A DNA stretch of 64,000 nt from positions 7,071,071 through 7,135,070 of the forward strand of contig NC_084893.1 in the NCBI RefSeq assembly GCF_958979055.1. Direction: 5' to 3'. The translations under genes and the position numbers were made by a program. The DNA is from Alnus glutinosa. Lineage: Eukaryota; Streptophyta; Magnoliopsida; Fagales; Betulaceae. Shown one piece after another: positions 23,693 to 36,743 of the stretch; positions within the stretch are counted from its first letter, which is position 1, and each line of letters opens with the position of its first letter. The notes beneath the pieces are model-generated. The model did no database searches and was not told where the DNA came from. It saw nothing but the letters and a program-made list of their open reading frames with translations.

Positions 23693-24848
23693 TTCAAACA
23701 AGTGTTGATTTATGCTTTATATCAACGGTTGGGTGGATCGAATCAAACCAACATTTAACAACAAAAAACAGCCATAATGCTACTTGTCCCAGATTTAATC
23801 ATCCTAAAACTATTTTATATATTAAATTTTGCTTCTATTTCAATCTACTTTTTATTAAGCATTGTTAGTGAAATTTTGGTACAACTATTGAACGTATATG
23901 CACTAAAGTATGAAAGTTTTGGCTTATTTAACAATTTTAACCACCCTAAAACCATTTAAAATGTTAAATTTTGGCTATTGGGAAGGTATTAGTGTAATAT
24001 TTTGTTTTTTTTTAAAAAAAAAGAAAAAAAAAAAGAAGAAGGTTTGTTTAGCTTTTAGTTTAGCTATTCGTTCTCTCAATTATTTCGCTTCTTTTCAATA
24101 ACTAAATTATAATTTCATTTCATTTTTTTTTTTCAAAAATGTCTTTGAAAATAATAGCAAATAATAATAATAAATAACAATGAAAAAAAAGAAGGGCTTG
24201 TTTGTCAAGCTCTTGTACATTACATGATAGTGTTAGTCACTATTTACATAATTTTTATTTTATTTTTACATTTTTCAATAACAATCAACATCAAAACATT
24301 CATACTTTTTTCACTTTTTATATCACATCAATAATTTTTTATTATTATTCAAATAAAAATATTCACTACAATACAAAATTTTTTTCACTTTTTTATACAA
24401 ATTCTTTTTATTTTATGTCACATCATTACATTTTACTAATTTTAAAACTAACAACTCACTACTCTGTTGTGTTTTGTTCTTTGCCAAACAAGCCCGAAGT
24501 TACGGAGGAATTCATTCAATTTAAACAAATGTTGATTTCTGTCGTACAATGACAGTTGGGTGGATTGAATTAAACCAACAATATATAATAAACAACAATA
24601 AATAGTCATAAAAAATGCTACATGTCACGGCCATAATCGTAGAAACATTTTTTATATTAAATTTTGGTTATTTTTCAACTTACTTTTAACTAACCATTGT
24701 TAGAGAAATTTTGCAAAGCTATTGAATGTATATGCACCCAAGTATGGAACTGTTAAAAAAAATTTGGCCTATTTAACAATTTTAGCTACCATAAAACTAT
24801 TTAAAATGTTAAATTATGGTTATTAAGGAAATAATATTATTATTTTCA
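23693..24848 (+). repeat. Direct repeat pair of about 310 bp flanking a MITE
   Basis: Blocks 23693-24000 and 24522-24848 share ordered landmarks: tgttgatt, ggttgggtgga or agttgggtgga, accaaca, tatattaaatttt, cattgttag, aaattttg, gtatatgcac, tatttaacaatttta and ccatttaaaatgttaaatt. They are clearly diverged (well over 10% by eye), so this is an old duplication. It is present in both segmental copies. Confidence 0.75.
24194..24495. mobile_element. MITE with GGGCTTGTTTG termini (copy 1)
   Basis: The left end GGGCTTGTTTGTCAA and the right end TTTGCCAAACAAGCCC are inverted repeats around an AT-rich 270-bp core. The flanks share the 3-bp gaa. Termini of this form are common among plant MITEs; the superfamily is not certain. 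Confidence 0.75.
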
Positions 24849-26265
24849 GTACACTATTTAACAATTTTTTTTTTCTTATTTAGTGTTCCTGCTTATTAAT
24901 GGCATTCCAATCTTTGGGCTTAAAAATGTGTGTTGGCTTCCCACTTAACTATTTCTCTTTCAATTCTCACGCTCCGTTTTAATATATAACTACAAAAAAT
25001 TGACAAGTGTCGTTTTATTTGAACATGAGATTTGTCACAATTTTAGGGCCTCTAAAACGCCATTTGTCAAAATTAAACATATTAAACACATGTTACTAAA
25101 CACACAATTTAACTTAAATGGACACTCGTTAGCATTTTATATATAGTATTTATTTATTTATTTATTTTTTTTTGTTTTTGGGTGAAAGATCCTTTCCAAT
25201 ATATATAGAAAAAGACCAAATCGGTCAAATGTTCAGGGTTACAAAGAATCCATAATAAACCAAATCAAAGGTACTATGGGTAGAGATTCCTCCGCATCGG
25301 GTAAGTCAGACTCGGACCATATTAGACCACAGCTGCCAAAAAACAACCTAGACAACAGAAGATGCCTCTACGTAGCATAAAACCCTACTTGATTTAAGAG
25401 ATGACACACAATCTGAGCTATAAAATAGCTTTTACAGACCAGATTTTGATGTTAAAAAATAGAGCAGGCTGCATCAGAGGACTACAACAAAACAACAAAT
25501 AAAAAATAAAATTAAGATCCATTGGACGGTTGATGCAGAAAATTCGGGACCCATCAAAAGCTCCAGCAGAAAGTGCGCCTTTAAAGGAAAAAACTCAAAA
25601 CCGGAAAATTCTCCCATAATCGGAAGATGAGAGGAACTTAGAAACTGCACGTCATACTTCACGAACTGCTCCACGAAAATTGTTAGTAGGCTAACTGTAG
25701 TTACAAGTAGGCAAACTACTCCACAAAAATTGCTCACGATCTGCTTCGGCAGTTGCTGGCATGCGAACTGCTCCTTGGACTGAAGAGGACAAATCCTGTA
25801 TACGAACGACACCTGTAGTAACTCATCACCATGCAGAAAACACGGGAAAGCCACACCTGACGCCTATCCCCCAAACTGTCATCAACCTTTCCCTACTGTC
25901 ATCGCCTGGCGCCTACACTACATCACATGGCTTTCTTCTTCTTCCACGGGAACCCCAAATGGAGGAAAGAAAAACAGCATATTTTCAAACCCGCCACGGC
26001 CAAGACTGGGACGTGAAAACAGAGAGGAAACACGGAGCCAAGAAGCCAAAATGCAGGTTTGAATATTGTCCCCGGCGGATGTTTTGGTGCCTAAACAACC
26101 CACAACACCATGATGAATCCCATTACATCACAGTACTAGAACAAAAACAATTTCACCCAGGACCGTGAAAACATTTATCCCAGAACAAAAACAAACTACG
26201 AAAACAGAAAAAACATCTCAATCCCAGAGCAGAACGAGACAAAACTACATTCTCCTCCAAGGGGA

Positions 26266-28192
<1,927 letters not shown>

Positions 28193-28400
28193 GGACAACA
28201 GGGCCCTAAGAGAAGAATAACCCTACTAATTTCTAAAAGCACAAACAAGAAACTCCATGGGAGGAGGGAAGCAAGGTGTGCTTCCCTCCTCTTCAACAAA
28301 AACAAAAACTATTACTCTTCGCTCTCTCAGGAAAATAACTGCTACAGAGCCCGGGACAATAAATTAAAGCTTTAGACTTACGGAGTTCAAAATGTGACCT

Positions 28401-29927
28401 TAACCCTAGAAGTGACATGAAATGACAGAGAGAGAGAGAGAGAATATGGTGAAAATGAAATGTGGTGTTCGGGGCTGCTTATATATAGTATATCTTGACA
28501 AAGAAGAATCTTAAATGAACTAAATTTGTTATTCTAAATTCGTCAATATGATTTAATTTGTATTTATTTGTTTTTTCTTTTTGGATGGGAGGATCACATT
28601 CGAATATTAGCTTCCAAAGTTGCCAAACTTTTGGGCTTGTGGCTAATGGCTATTGCTATTGCTAAAACAAAACAAAACAAAAATACTAGAGAAGAAAGAA
28701 AAGAACTGCACCAGCCGGCCACCACCACCACATGCACTATATATATAAAAACAAAAGGAATTAGAACTTTTCTTTCCAGTTGCTCAGTGGCGCAAATGAC
28801 TCCGGCCGCGTTTGTCATGTGCGGTGGCGGTTTCTGCGTCTTCACCCTTAAAGCAGTGATCAACTTGAGATTTGGTCCCATACCATATGTGAGCAGGGCC
28901 CTTACCAAAATTGTCCAGGCCGGCTAGATTTTTATGTTTCATTCATTGTACTGTACTGTTTCACTTTTATGAATAGTGTTGTACAATAGATGGACAATTC
29001 CATACGCAACACAAAATAATCATGCACGTGAAGAAACTTTTTTAGTTTTTTAGAAAAATGATTTTTATTTTTAAATTTCGTAATTTTTTTTTTTATTTGA
29101 TGGAATTTGAGTTTCTTCTTATCAAACAAAACCACTCTCGAACTATCACCGAGCTATCCCAGATCACCGCCAAACTAGCCACTCCCAGACTACCATATAT
29201 TGTGCAACCTTCAAACCACCACCAAGCTATCCTTAGAGTACCGTCAAACCACCACCAGGCCACCGTCGGCCACTGCATACCATTGTCGAAACTCAAATTA
29301 TTATGTTAATATATTAATATTTATATTGTGAAAAAAAATGATTTTTATAGGTTAATACGATTAAATGAAAATATTAAAAAAAAAAATTGTCATTTTCTAT
29401 ATGCACCAAATGTTGAAAAAATATTTTGAGCCAAAAACAATTTCCTGAAAAATAATTTTTCTAATAATATTTTTCGACAAAAAAATATTTTACCTAAAAC
29501 AACATATCTGAAAAGAGGATTCGAATTTCATTAATTAATGAAAAAGAATGACGATGAACAAATGATCAACGAGAAAGCTCTACTACCCCGGATAGGAATG
29601 AATGGCGGTACGCTGATGTATCTGCTAGCTTTGGATTCGGATATGGATGTGACTGCTTCTTTAGTACTTTCTTCTCGCCCTTATTCTTATTAGCTATGGG
29701 TGCTATCTTTCGTTTTTGGTTGCTTTCTCCCATTTGGAATTGGTGAGCCTGCACGAGATGGACACGCTATATACCTTCATGATCCGATCCTATCTTGATT
29801 TCTTGCCATTCTTTTTTGTTGCGGTGTGCTCGTCAGATTTACCGATTCGCAGGGGCCTCGGGCCCTACTTAGTTGACGTTACCATTGTCATTGTCTTTCA
29901 TAAGTCAAGTAGGCGAACCTATAGGTC
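28401..29927. other. Intergenic region upstream of CYP-B copy 1
   Basis: Mixed repeat-like sequence. 28780-28925 is less AT-rich but I recognise no protein. 29120-29300 has repeated accaccac / ccaccgtc words typical of a dispersed plant repeat. 29340-29500 is A/T-rich and resembles the repeat at window start. 29570-29900 is a GC-richer unique segment shared with copy 2, of unknown origin. No gene is supported. Confidence 0.4.
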
Positions 29928-30382
29928 TTTTTTTTTTTTTTTTTTTTTTTTTTGAAACAAAGAGAACTTCATTACAAACTCTAGAGAGAATTACACTTTA
30001 CCAAAAGGCCAATACAGGATAAAAGAAGTTCATACATGCCCGAAGGCAAACACCATTGCCCGAAAGCCATTTGTGACCGGAGATAAAGAAACTCCACCCA
30101 CTAAATCAGGACAAACCCGACTTAAAAGCAGCTACCAAAGGTAGACTGTGAAAAGATCTAGAATATACAAAAAAACAACATCTACCCAAATAATAAATAA
30201 ACATTACAAAGATTATACATGAAGTCCCTCTAAACAATAAAGCACAATAGCACATAAAAGAGAGACAAATCTAGTAAAAAGTCATCAAAAAATCTTAAAA
30301 TGTCCAAAAATTAAAAAGGTAGACTGAAACAAAAGACACAAAGCAGAGGCTACAACCCAAAGCCGGCAGAAAGACTGACAAA
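29928..30382 (-). mobile_element. 5'-truncated LINE fragment 113 bp upstream of CYP-B, private to copy 1
   Basis: It starts with about 27 T (minus-strand poly-A tail), then gaaacaaagagaacttcatt, a plant LINE 3' end style. The corresponding place in copy 2 (51205-51225) reads aggtcgtctttagtagcact without the insert. The insertion removed a few target bases. It ends 113 bp before the start codon of CYP-B. Confidence 0.85.
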
Positions 30383-30430
30383 GTAGCACTGACAAAGAAG
30401 AACAGCGGGTAAGGTTAGCCTTTTTCTTGG

Positions 30431-30439
30431 TTATATATT
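30431..30439 (+). promoter_or_regulatory. Possible TATA box of CYP-B copy 1
   Basis: ttatatatt, 56 bp upstream of the start codon and 49 bp downstream of the LINE fragment. It is identical in copy 2 (51267-51275). Position and sequence fit a TATA element, but in such AT-rich DNA this is weak evidence. Confidence 0.3.
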
Positions 30440-30494
30440 TCGTTCAAAGTTAAAGGCCGGCTAATATATATTATTTCATTCATGTAGAAATGAA

Positions 30495-33178
30495 ATGAGT
30501 GCCTCCGATTCCTTGCTCCAAAGCAATCAGACCATGATTTCTCAAATTCTCTTGATGCTCTTCTTCGGTTTTCTTACACCCATATTGTTTGTTTTATTGA
30601 TCAAGCAAAGGAAGAAGCCTGACGAAGCAAAGAGGCTCCCTCCTGGTCCTCGGAAGCTGCCTCTGATTGGCAACCTCCACCAGCTTGGTGACTTCCCACA
30701 TCGATCATTTCAACACCTTTCTGATGAACATGGACCGCTCATGTTCTTGCAACTAGGCTCAATACCCACTTTGGTAATCTCCTCAGCCGACACGGCAGGA
30801 GAGATTTTCAGAACCCATGATCGTATTTTTTCAGGCAGGCCTGTACTTTTTGCTGCAAAGAAGTTTAGTTATAATCTCTCTGCCATGTCGTTTGCTCCCT
30901 ATGGCGAGTATTGGAGGGAGGTCAGGAAGCTTGTAATCTTGGAAATGCTTGGCGCCAGGAGGGTCCAAACATTCCAGGTTGTTAGGGAAGAAGAGGTTGC
31001 CCTTATGATTGATTCTGTAGCCGCGGCCCTTTCTTTTGGTCCGGTCAATCTAAGTGAATTGACACTTTTGCTGACAAATAACATCGTTTGTCGCGTGGCG
31101 TTTGGTAAGAAGTACGAGGATGGAGGAGTTCATGAAATGATTCGTGAAACGCAAGAATTATTGGGAGGATTCTGCATAGCAGACTTCTTTCCATGGATGG
31201 GGTGGCTAAACAAGTTTAATGGTCTTGGAACGAGGCTAGAAAAGAATTTTACAAAACTGGACGAGTTATATGAAAATGTGATTGAAGAGCACCTTGATCC
31301 AGCAAGGCCTGAACCTGAACCTGAGCATGAAGATCTTGTTGATGTCCTGCTCCGACTTCAGCAGGATTCAAATCAGGCCATTGCCCTCAGTAATGACCAA
31401 ATCAAGGGTGTCCTCACTGTACGCATCCCATCCTTCTCTTTTTCTTTTCTTTTTTTCTTTTTTTATTTTTTTTATTTTATTTTATTTTATTTTTTTAACC
31501 AAGGTATAAATAGAGGGTTTTGCCTGAATATATGTTCGGGACACCGGGCAGGATTCAAAGAATCTTTCACACTTAAGAGAGTTGAACCTTACACCCACTG
31601 GCCACTGAAGATAAAAAAACAAAAAACAAAAAATTGTACTAGTGCTACAAAGGAAGTCATCCCCTCAAGAGCCAGCTGCCCTACCTAAATTGTTGACTTT
31701 TCAAAATGGTCCTCCATTCTTTTATAGAAGTAAAAGGATAAGAGGAATACTACATATCATCCCCTTGTCCTCCTTTTGTCCTCCCAAAATTGATGTGGCT
31801 CTTAAAATCACCATTGAATTTATGATAGATCATTGTTGGATTTTGATCCAATGGTGATTTTAAGAGCCACATCAATTTTGGGATGACAAAAAGAGGACAA
31901 GGGGATGATATGTAGCATTCCTCAAAGGATAATATTTTCTAGCCTACAGGCATACTATGTTCTTTTTTTAATTGATACTCTAAACAAAGAGCCCACTTCT
32001 AGACCAAGTAGATGGATGGATAATATTCTACATTTTAAATAAAAAAAATAGTATTCATTTTATAGTTAAGATTTAAAATTAGTATATTTAATGGTATATA
32101 AGATTTCACATTATTTAAATTTTTTAAAAGATTTGTCAATATTAATTTTATATATACTATTAGATACATCAATTTTAAATTATAATCATAAAATGAATAT
32201 TACCAATTTGATTTGAAATAGACAAAATCGAGAATAAGATGTAAGAATAGAGTAGAAAATTAAACATTCTTTCACAATAACCAATGGAGTCAAGGCTTAC
32301 GGGTGGTGCAAAGTGCAAACATGGGAAAATGAAATGAAAAAGCTAGAGATAGTGATGGGAGATGGTACTTTGTAAAACCGTAGAAAGCTTTCTTTTTTCT
32401 TGATTTTAATTTCTTTCTACCAATGAAAAGCTTTCTTCCTATAAGGTAAAAAAAGTTCTTCGATCTTGTTAATTACATATAAATCATAAGTAGTGCTTAA
32501 TTTATAAACTTTTGCCAGCGCGCCTTGGAAAAGTAAGAATTTTTTGCTGCTCTTTGTCAATACATGCAGGACATGTTCCTTGCAGGTACTGATACATCTT
32601 CAACCATACTAGTATGGATAATGGCTGAACTGATAAGGAATCCATCTGTAATGCTAAGAGCACAAGATGAGGTAAGAGAAGCAGTGAAGGGAAAAGCAAA
32701 GGTGGAAGAATGCGACCTTCCGAAACTCATGTACTTAAAGCTAGTTGTGAAGGAGGGATTTAGACTCCATCCACCAGTCCCATTACTAGTTCCAAGGGAA
32801 ACTACTGAGAGTTGCAGGATTGAAGGGTACCATATCCCTGCAAAAACAAGGGTGTTTGTCAATGTCAGATCGATAGGAAGGAATCAAAAACATTGGAAGA
32901 ATCCAAATGAGTTCCAACCAGAGAGATTCTTGGATAGCTCGATCGATTTTAGAGGAAAACACTTCGAGTTGTTACCCTTTGGGGCTGGCCGTAGGGGTTG
33001 TCCTGGAATAAACTTTGCAGTCCAGATGATTGAGCTTGCACTAGCAAATCTTCTGCATCGTTTTGACTGGGAAGTACTACCTCACGGAGTGAGAAGAGAA
33101 GATCTAGATATGGAAGAAGCTTTTGGGCTTACAATGCACAAAAAGCTTCCTCTTTGCCTCCTGGCTAAGCCTTTGTAA
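30495..33178 (+). CDS. Cytochrome P450, CYP71 family, CYP71B-like (CYP-B, copy 1)
   Basis: An ER-anchored A-type P450, distinct from CYP-A and most like CYP71B proteins. Exon 1 is 30495-31418 and exon 2 32570-33178; the 1151-bp intron is in phase 0 at the same position as in CYP-A. The product is 510 residues. A membrane segment (about 14-37) is followed by the hinge LPPGPRKLPLIGN. I-helix AGTDTS is at 313-318, EGFR at 370-373, PERF at 425-428, and the haem loop FGAGRRGCPG carries Cys452. The segment before the PERF region reads NVRSIGR where many CYP71s have WAIGR; both copies share this. Compared with copy 2 it has one extra codon (EVLPHG for ELPHG) and unusual residues such as TAGEIF for TAREIF, so copy 1 looks less constrained. 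The intron holds a MITE absent from copy 2. Substrate unknown. Confidence 0.94.
31742..31923. mobile_element. 182-bp MULE-type MITE in the CYP-B intron, private to copy 1
   Basis: A near-perfect foldback: the left half gaggaatactacatatcatc is the inverse of the right end gatgatatgtagcattcctc. The exact 9-bp target-site duplication AAAGGATAA (31733-31741 and 31924-31932) points to the Mutator superfamily. Copy 2 lacks it at about 52600. Confidence 0.92.
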
Positions 33179-33879
33179 TATCACATGATCGGGCAGATTA
33201 TAATTATCCATATATATGTTGTAACATTACTACAGATATTCAATGCCACCCCATATATATATAGTTGTGTCTAGTTTTTCTTTAATGAAGAATGATAGAC
33301 ACAAAGAAGACACCAATTAAGGATGGGTTTCAATAGCTTCATCTTGGTTGAACTCTATTAGAATATTTCCATAACATTCTCGGGATATTAAGTATATATT
33401 CTCCTCATATTTTAGTATTATTCTACGCTTCGGTATTGTTATTTATGTGAGAATATTTCCGTAATATTCTCATTATATTATGGAAATATTCTCCACGTAG
33501 TACGGTAATATTTGCTACCATATTTGATCATTGTTGTAAATATTCTAGGAATAATTTGCGATTTTGTAATGGACAGAAATTTCCTACAAATCGGTTTGTA
33601 GAAAATTTCATACCATTTACGTATAAGAGTAACATGTGTCCTTGATAAATGCTTTTGAAAAAACATATGAGAAGGGACACATGTCAATTTCATACGTGGA
33701 TTGTATGAAATTTCTTACAAACTAGTTTGTAGGACATTTCTGTCCGTTTGTAATTATTGTATTTCTAATTCTTTTCTAGCCTCATTCAACTATAAATAGG
33801 TCATTTTATTGTTCTTGCCTTCTCTAGCTAGCTATCATTTATTTATTTATTTTCTAATAGCACAAATGTGACTAATATT
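33179..33879. other. 3' flank of CYP-B copy 1
   Basis: 3' untranslated region and then AT-rich repeat sequence with many gaatattt / aatattct words, matching 55138-55830 in copy 2. A ctataaatagg TATA-like motif lies near 33790, possibly from an old LTR. No gene seen. Confidence 0.45.
33571..33746. mobile_element. Foldback MITE
   Basis: The left end ggacagaaatttcctac is inverted at the right end (gtaggacatttctgtcc), with a second inner inverted pair (acatgtgtcc / ggacacatgt). The flanks tttgtaat repeat as 8 bp (33563-33570 and 33747-33754), suggesting a hAT-type MITE. The diverged equivalent in copy 2 is about 55468-55692, so it predates the duplication. Confidence 0.75.
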
Positions 33880-34816
33880 TTTTTTTTTGGATGAATTAAA
33901 TCTTTTATAACCCAACGCAAAACGATTACAAGCCCTCCAGTGAAAACTGAAACAAATTCTCAAAGAGAGAATACAAACAAAACAACCCAACAGACTACTA
34001 CATCTAGCAATAGTCGAACAGAACACAAGACAAAATAAGAAAGCAAAAAGTACCGCTACCCTCTCAACTTCTTCTATTGCTTGCTTCAACCTGTTGTCTT
34101 TACAATCAAACAACTACAAGAGCATCAAAACTCCAACCCCATCTATTAACAAGAAACTCTGTACTCAACTCTAACTCGCACCTCCCATTTGACCTAGCCA
34201 CTCGATCTTCCCCTGCTCGTGGGATGTTACCATGAAGAAAACTTAACAACGGATAAAGCTGCAACTGATTTCCTGCCAACCAAAGCAGAAATAGCAGAAG
34301 ACGATCCCACCCACCAGAATACCACCATACAGAGCATCCCACACCAGACAAAATTGCATCCTCAAACCAAACTAAAAGAGGAATGCAGATTCCAACGGAA
34401 GACTAAGGTATGGTTGAGATCCTTGAACTGTCCATTAGCCACTAGCCTTGAGCGAACTTCCCATCTAATACAATCCATAAGAGATTCTTCGGTTTTGGGT
34501 GAGGAATTATGCAGAAGAGCATTCCTCTATTTCCAAATATTATACACAGTAGATCCCAAACACAACCTCCCCAAATTAGCTCTAACACCTCTTCCCCTTA
34601 AAACCTTCAAACCCCAAGCTTCAATAGCATCCCAATCCAAAGGTGCATTTGGAATGGAACACTCAGACATGATATTTGTCCAGATTTGGCTACTGAAGTT
34701 ACACCTAAAGAAAATGTGTTCTTGGTTCTCTTGGGCGGCACGATAAAACAAACACAAAGTGCATCCAGTGTAATCCCATCCACACATTCTCTTCTTAGTG
34801 ACCAATGCATGTCTCC
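33880..34816 (-). mobile_element. 5'-truncated LINE, private to copy 1
   Basis: Poly-T at 33880-33889 leads into gatgaattaaatcttttataa, the same 3' end style as the LINE at 5631. The minus-strand frame within 34527-34816 encodes part of a zf-RVT domain (RHALVTKKRMCGWDYTGC, CLFY, QEHIFFRC, IWTNIM). Copy 2 (55825-55875) has instead about 40 bp not found in copy 1, so insertion was accompanied by a small target deletion. Upstream ORF2 parts are lost. Confidence 0.88.
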
Positions 34817-35501
34817 TTACTCGAAGACATGCATCAAATATCCACATTGTGCCAAAATTTCATGCACAATTAGTAGAAATTAATTTGTCTCAGTTCACTG
34901 CAAAATAGTGTCAAGTATTCGAAATTGATACTTATGAGCTAGCTTTATTAAAAAAAAAACAAAGATACTTATGAGCTAGCAAAGATGAAATTACGCTCAA
35001 TGACCCCAATTACAACTAGACTGAATATATAGATGTATACGTTTTCAATCCAATTACAATAATTATTAGCAAATTAAAATTAATAATCACATGCACATAA
35101 TATCACCAACGACATCAACAAAAGTATAAAACAAATCAAACACACATATTTTGTTGACAAAATAAGTGAAAATCTTTTGAAAAATTCTTTACAAATAAAA
35201 TTACAATGGGGCAACCAAACTTAAGAAACTCATCTACTATAGAATAATCAAATTATACAGTGTATACTTACAAAACCTTTGTTATTAAACTTAATGTGTA
35301 CCCCCAACAAACGATCCATTTGTCTTTATTGCAGTAGTTCAAGAACTCTGACCAATTCTTCTATGGATTCTCTTCTTGCAACTTGAAACTCGATCGATCT
35401 AGCTAGCTAGTGGTCGAAGGTTTTTATGAATTTGTGCGGTTTAAACGAATTCTAAAAGAGGTATAAAAGTGAAAACATATGGAAGCAAAAAGTCCCTTAA
35501 C

Positions 35502-35535
<34 letters not shown>
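34817..35535. other. End of unit 1 and junction to unit 2
   Basis: AT-rich sequence matching 55872-56516 in copy 2. Homology stops at about 35504, where a (TA)n run (35505-35534) joins directly to the left edge of unit 2. No gene recognised. Confidence 0.6.
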
Positions 35536-35536
<1 letters not shown>

Positions 35537-35638
35537 TAAAATAAATTTAATTTAATTAATATTTAGATATAAAAAAAATGGTCTCACTTAGACTTGTTGT
35601 CTTAGGCCTCAAAATTTATTAAGCCAGTCCTTGTAATT

Positions 35639-36163
35639 GTTAAAATGTCCTACATCGTTAAAGTTTATTAGACCTGGGCTATTTATAAGATATTATGTCC
35701 CATCCTCTCTCAATGCGTCTTTTGAGAGTGAATTGAGCCTATGGGCTTTTTACATTGTATCAAAGCAGGTTCTTTGGACGATGATGGACCTCTCTCTTCC
35801 AGTTGAACACGTGTTTGACCAAAAGTTGTCACACGTGAGGAGGTGTGTTAAAGTGTCCTACATTGCCAAGAGATACATGATCTGGACACTTTATAAGCCA
35901 TTAACACATCTCCTCTCTCAAGGCATCTTTTGAGAGTAAGATCCATGGACTTTTACAGTATCAGAGCCAATCCCTTGTGATGATGGCCTTTTCTTCCTAT
36001 ATATCGGTTGAACACGTGTTTGGCCAAAAGTTGCTACACGTGAAGGGACGTGTTAAAGTGTTTCACATCGCTAAGGTGTGCTAGACCTGAACTGTTTATA
36101 AGTCATTATGTCATTTTCTCTCAAGGCGTCTTTTAAGAATGAATTGAGCCTATAAACTTTCCA
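35639..36163 (+). mobile_element. TRIM retroelement with three LTRs and two internal segments, private to copy 2
   Basis: Three related repeats of about 113 bp, each starting tgttaaa-tgt (35639, 35846 and 36051) and containing cttttgagagt or cttttaagaat, alternate with two related internal segments of about 90 bp. After LTR 2, gtatcagagcc (35958) is a near-match to the initiator-Met tRNA primer site; after LTR 1 the same place reads gtatcaaagc. Purine-rich gtgaggagg and gtgaaggga precede LTRs 2 and 3. Such LTR-internal-LTR-internal-LTR forms arise by recombination between TRIM copies. The equivalent site in copy 1 (around 12900) lacks it. Confidence 0.8.
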
Positions 36164-36743
36164 AGGAATAAGACAAGGACCATGACGCCTACAAGGACCA
36201 TGACTCCCATTCGTGAAGTGGGTGGATGATATTTGATCACAGGATTCACGAAAAATGATATAATGATGGAACTCGACTAATATTGACAAACATGCAAAGT
36301 ACTGTCTGTCAGTCTGTGTCGTTGGAAGGATCGATAGAAATCATGAATAAGATCAGTGGAATCTTTGAGACCTTACCTGATCAAAAAAAATAATCTTTGA
36401 GACCTTAACGCAAGTTGCAGCATGTGTCACGAAGAAAATTGGAGTCTATTGCTTAAATTTCTTTGTTTTTAGCAGTTACTGTCAATCTTGATCACATCAA
36501 GGCTCCAGTAACGTGATTGAGATTGACATGGAAAATTTGCTGGTTATATTATTTTCCAAAATCAAGCCAATTTGCAATAAATTATAATTAATTGATACCA
36601 GAACTATGGCAGATGAAAAGTTGAAAAAGTAAATAAACAGAGTTAAACTGGAGAAGGCCATAATTGCGCATGTATATGGATGACCATGTAGAGAAAAAAG
36701 TGGACTCACATTAATTCTCACTTGTGTGTTTCTGAAAACTCCA
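36164..36743 (+). promoter_or_regulatory. Upstream region of CYP-A copy 2
   Basis: Matches 12900-13469. Before 36467 it differs from copy 1 by about one base in twenty plus indels (single 39-bp unit, a repeated aatctttgagacctta block at about 36360-36410). After that it is essentially identical, including the TATA-like tgtatatgg near 36672. Confidence 0.45.

Larger units (their letters stand above)
23023..25160. other. Upstream region of the rhodanese gene; AT-rich repeats
   Basis: The first few hundred bases are the divergent promoter side of the rhodanese gene. From 23690 on it is repeat-derived: two related blocks of about 310 bp (23693-24000 and 24522-24848) flank a MITE. No coding sequence is recognised; the open frames here are short and AT-driven. 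Confidence 0.5.

Noticed and set aside
25474..26168. 126- and 135-codon frames on opposite strands
   Set aside because: Repeat-derived sequence; the frames are not kept intact in copy 2 (a 51-bp difference alters one), and no domain is recognised.
34219..34746. Plus-strand 175-codon frame
   Set aside because: Shadow of the minus-strand LINE zf-RVT region.
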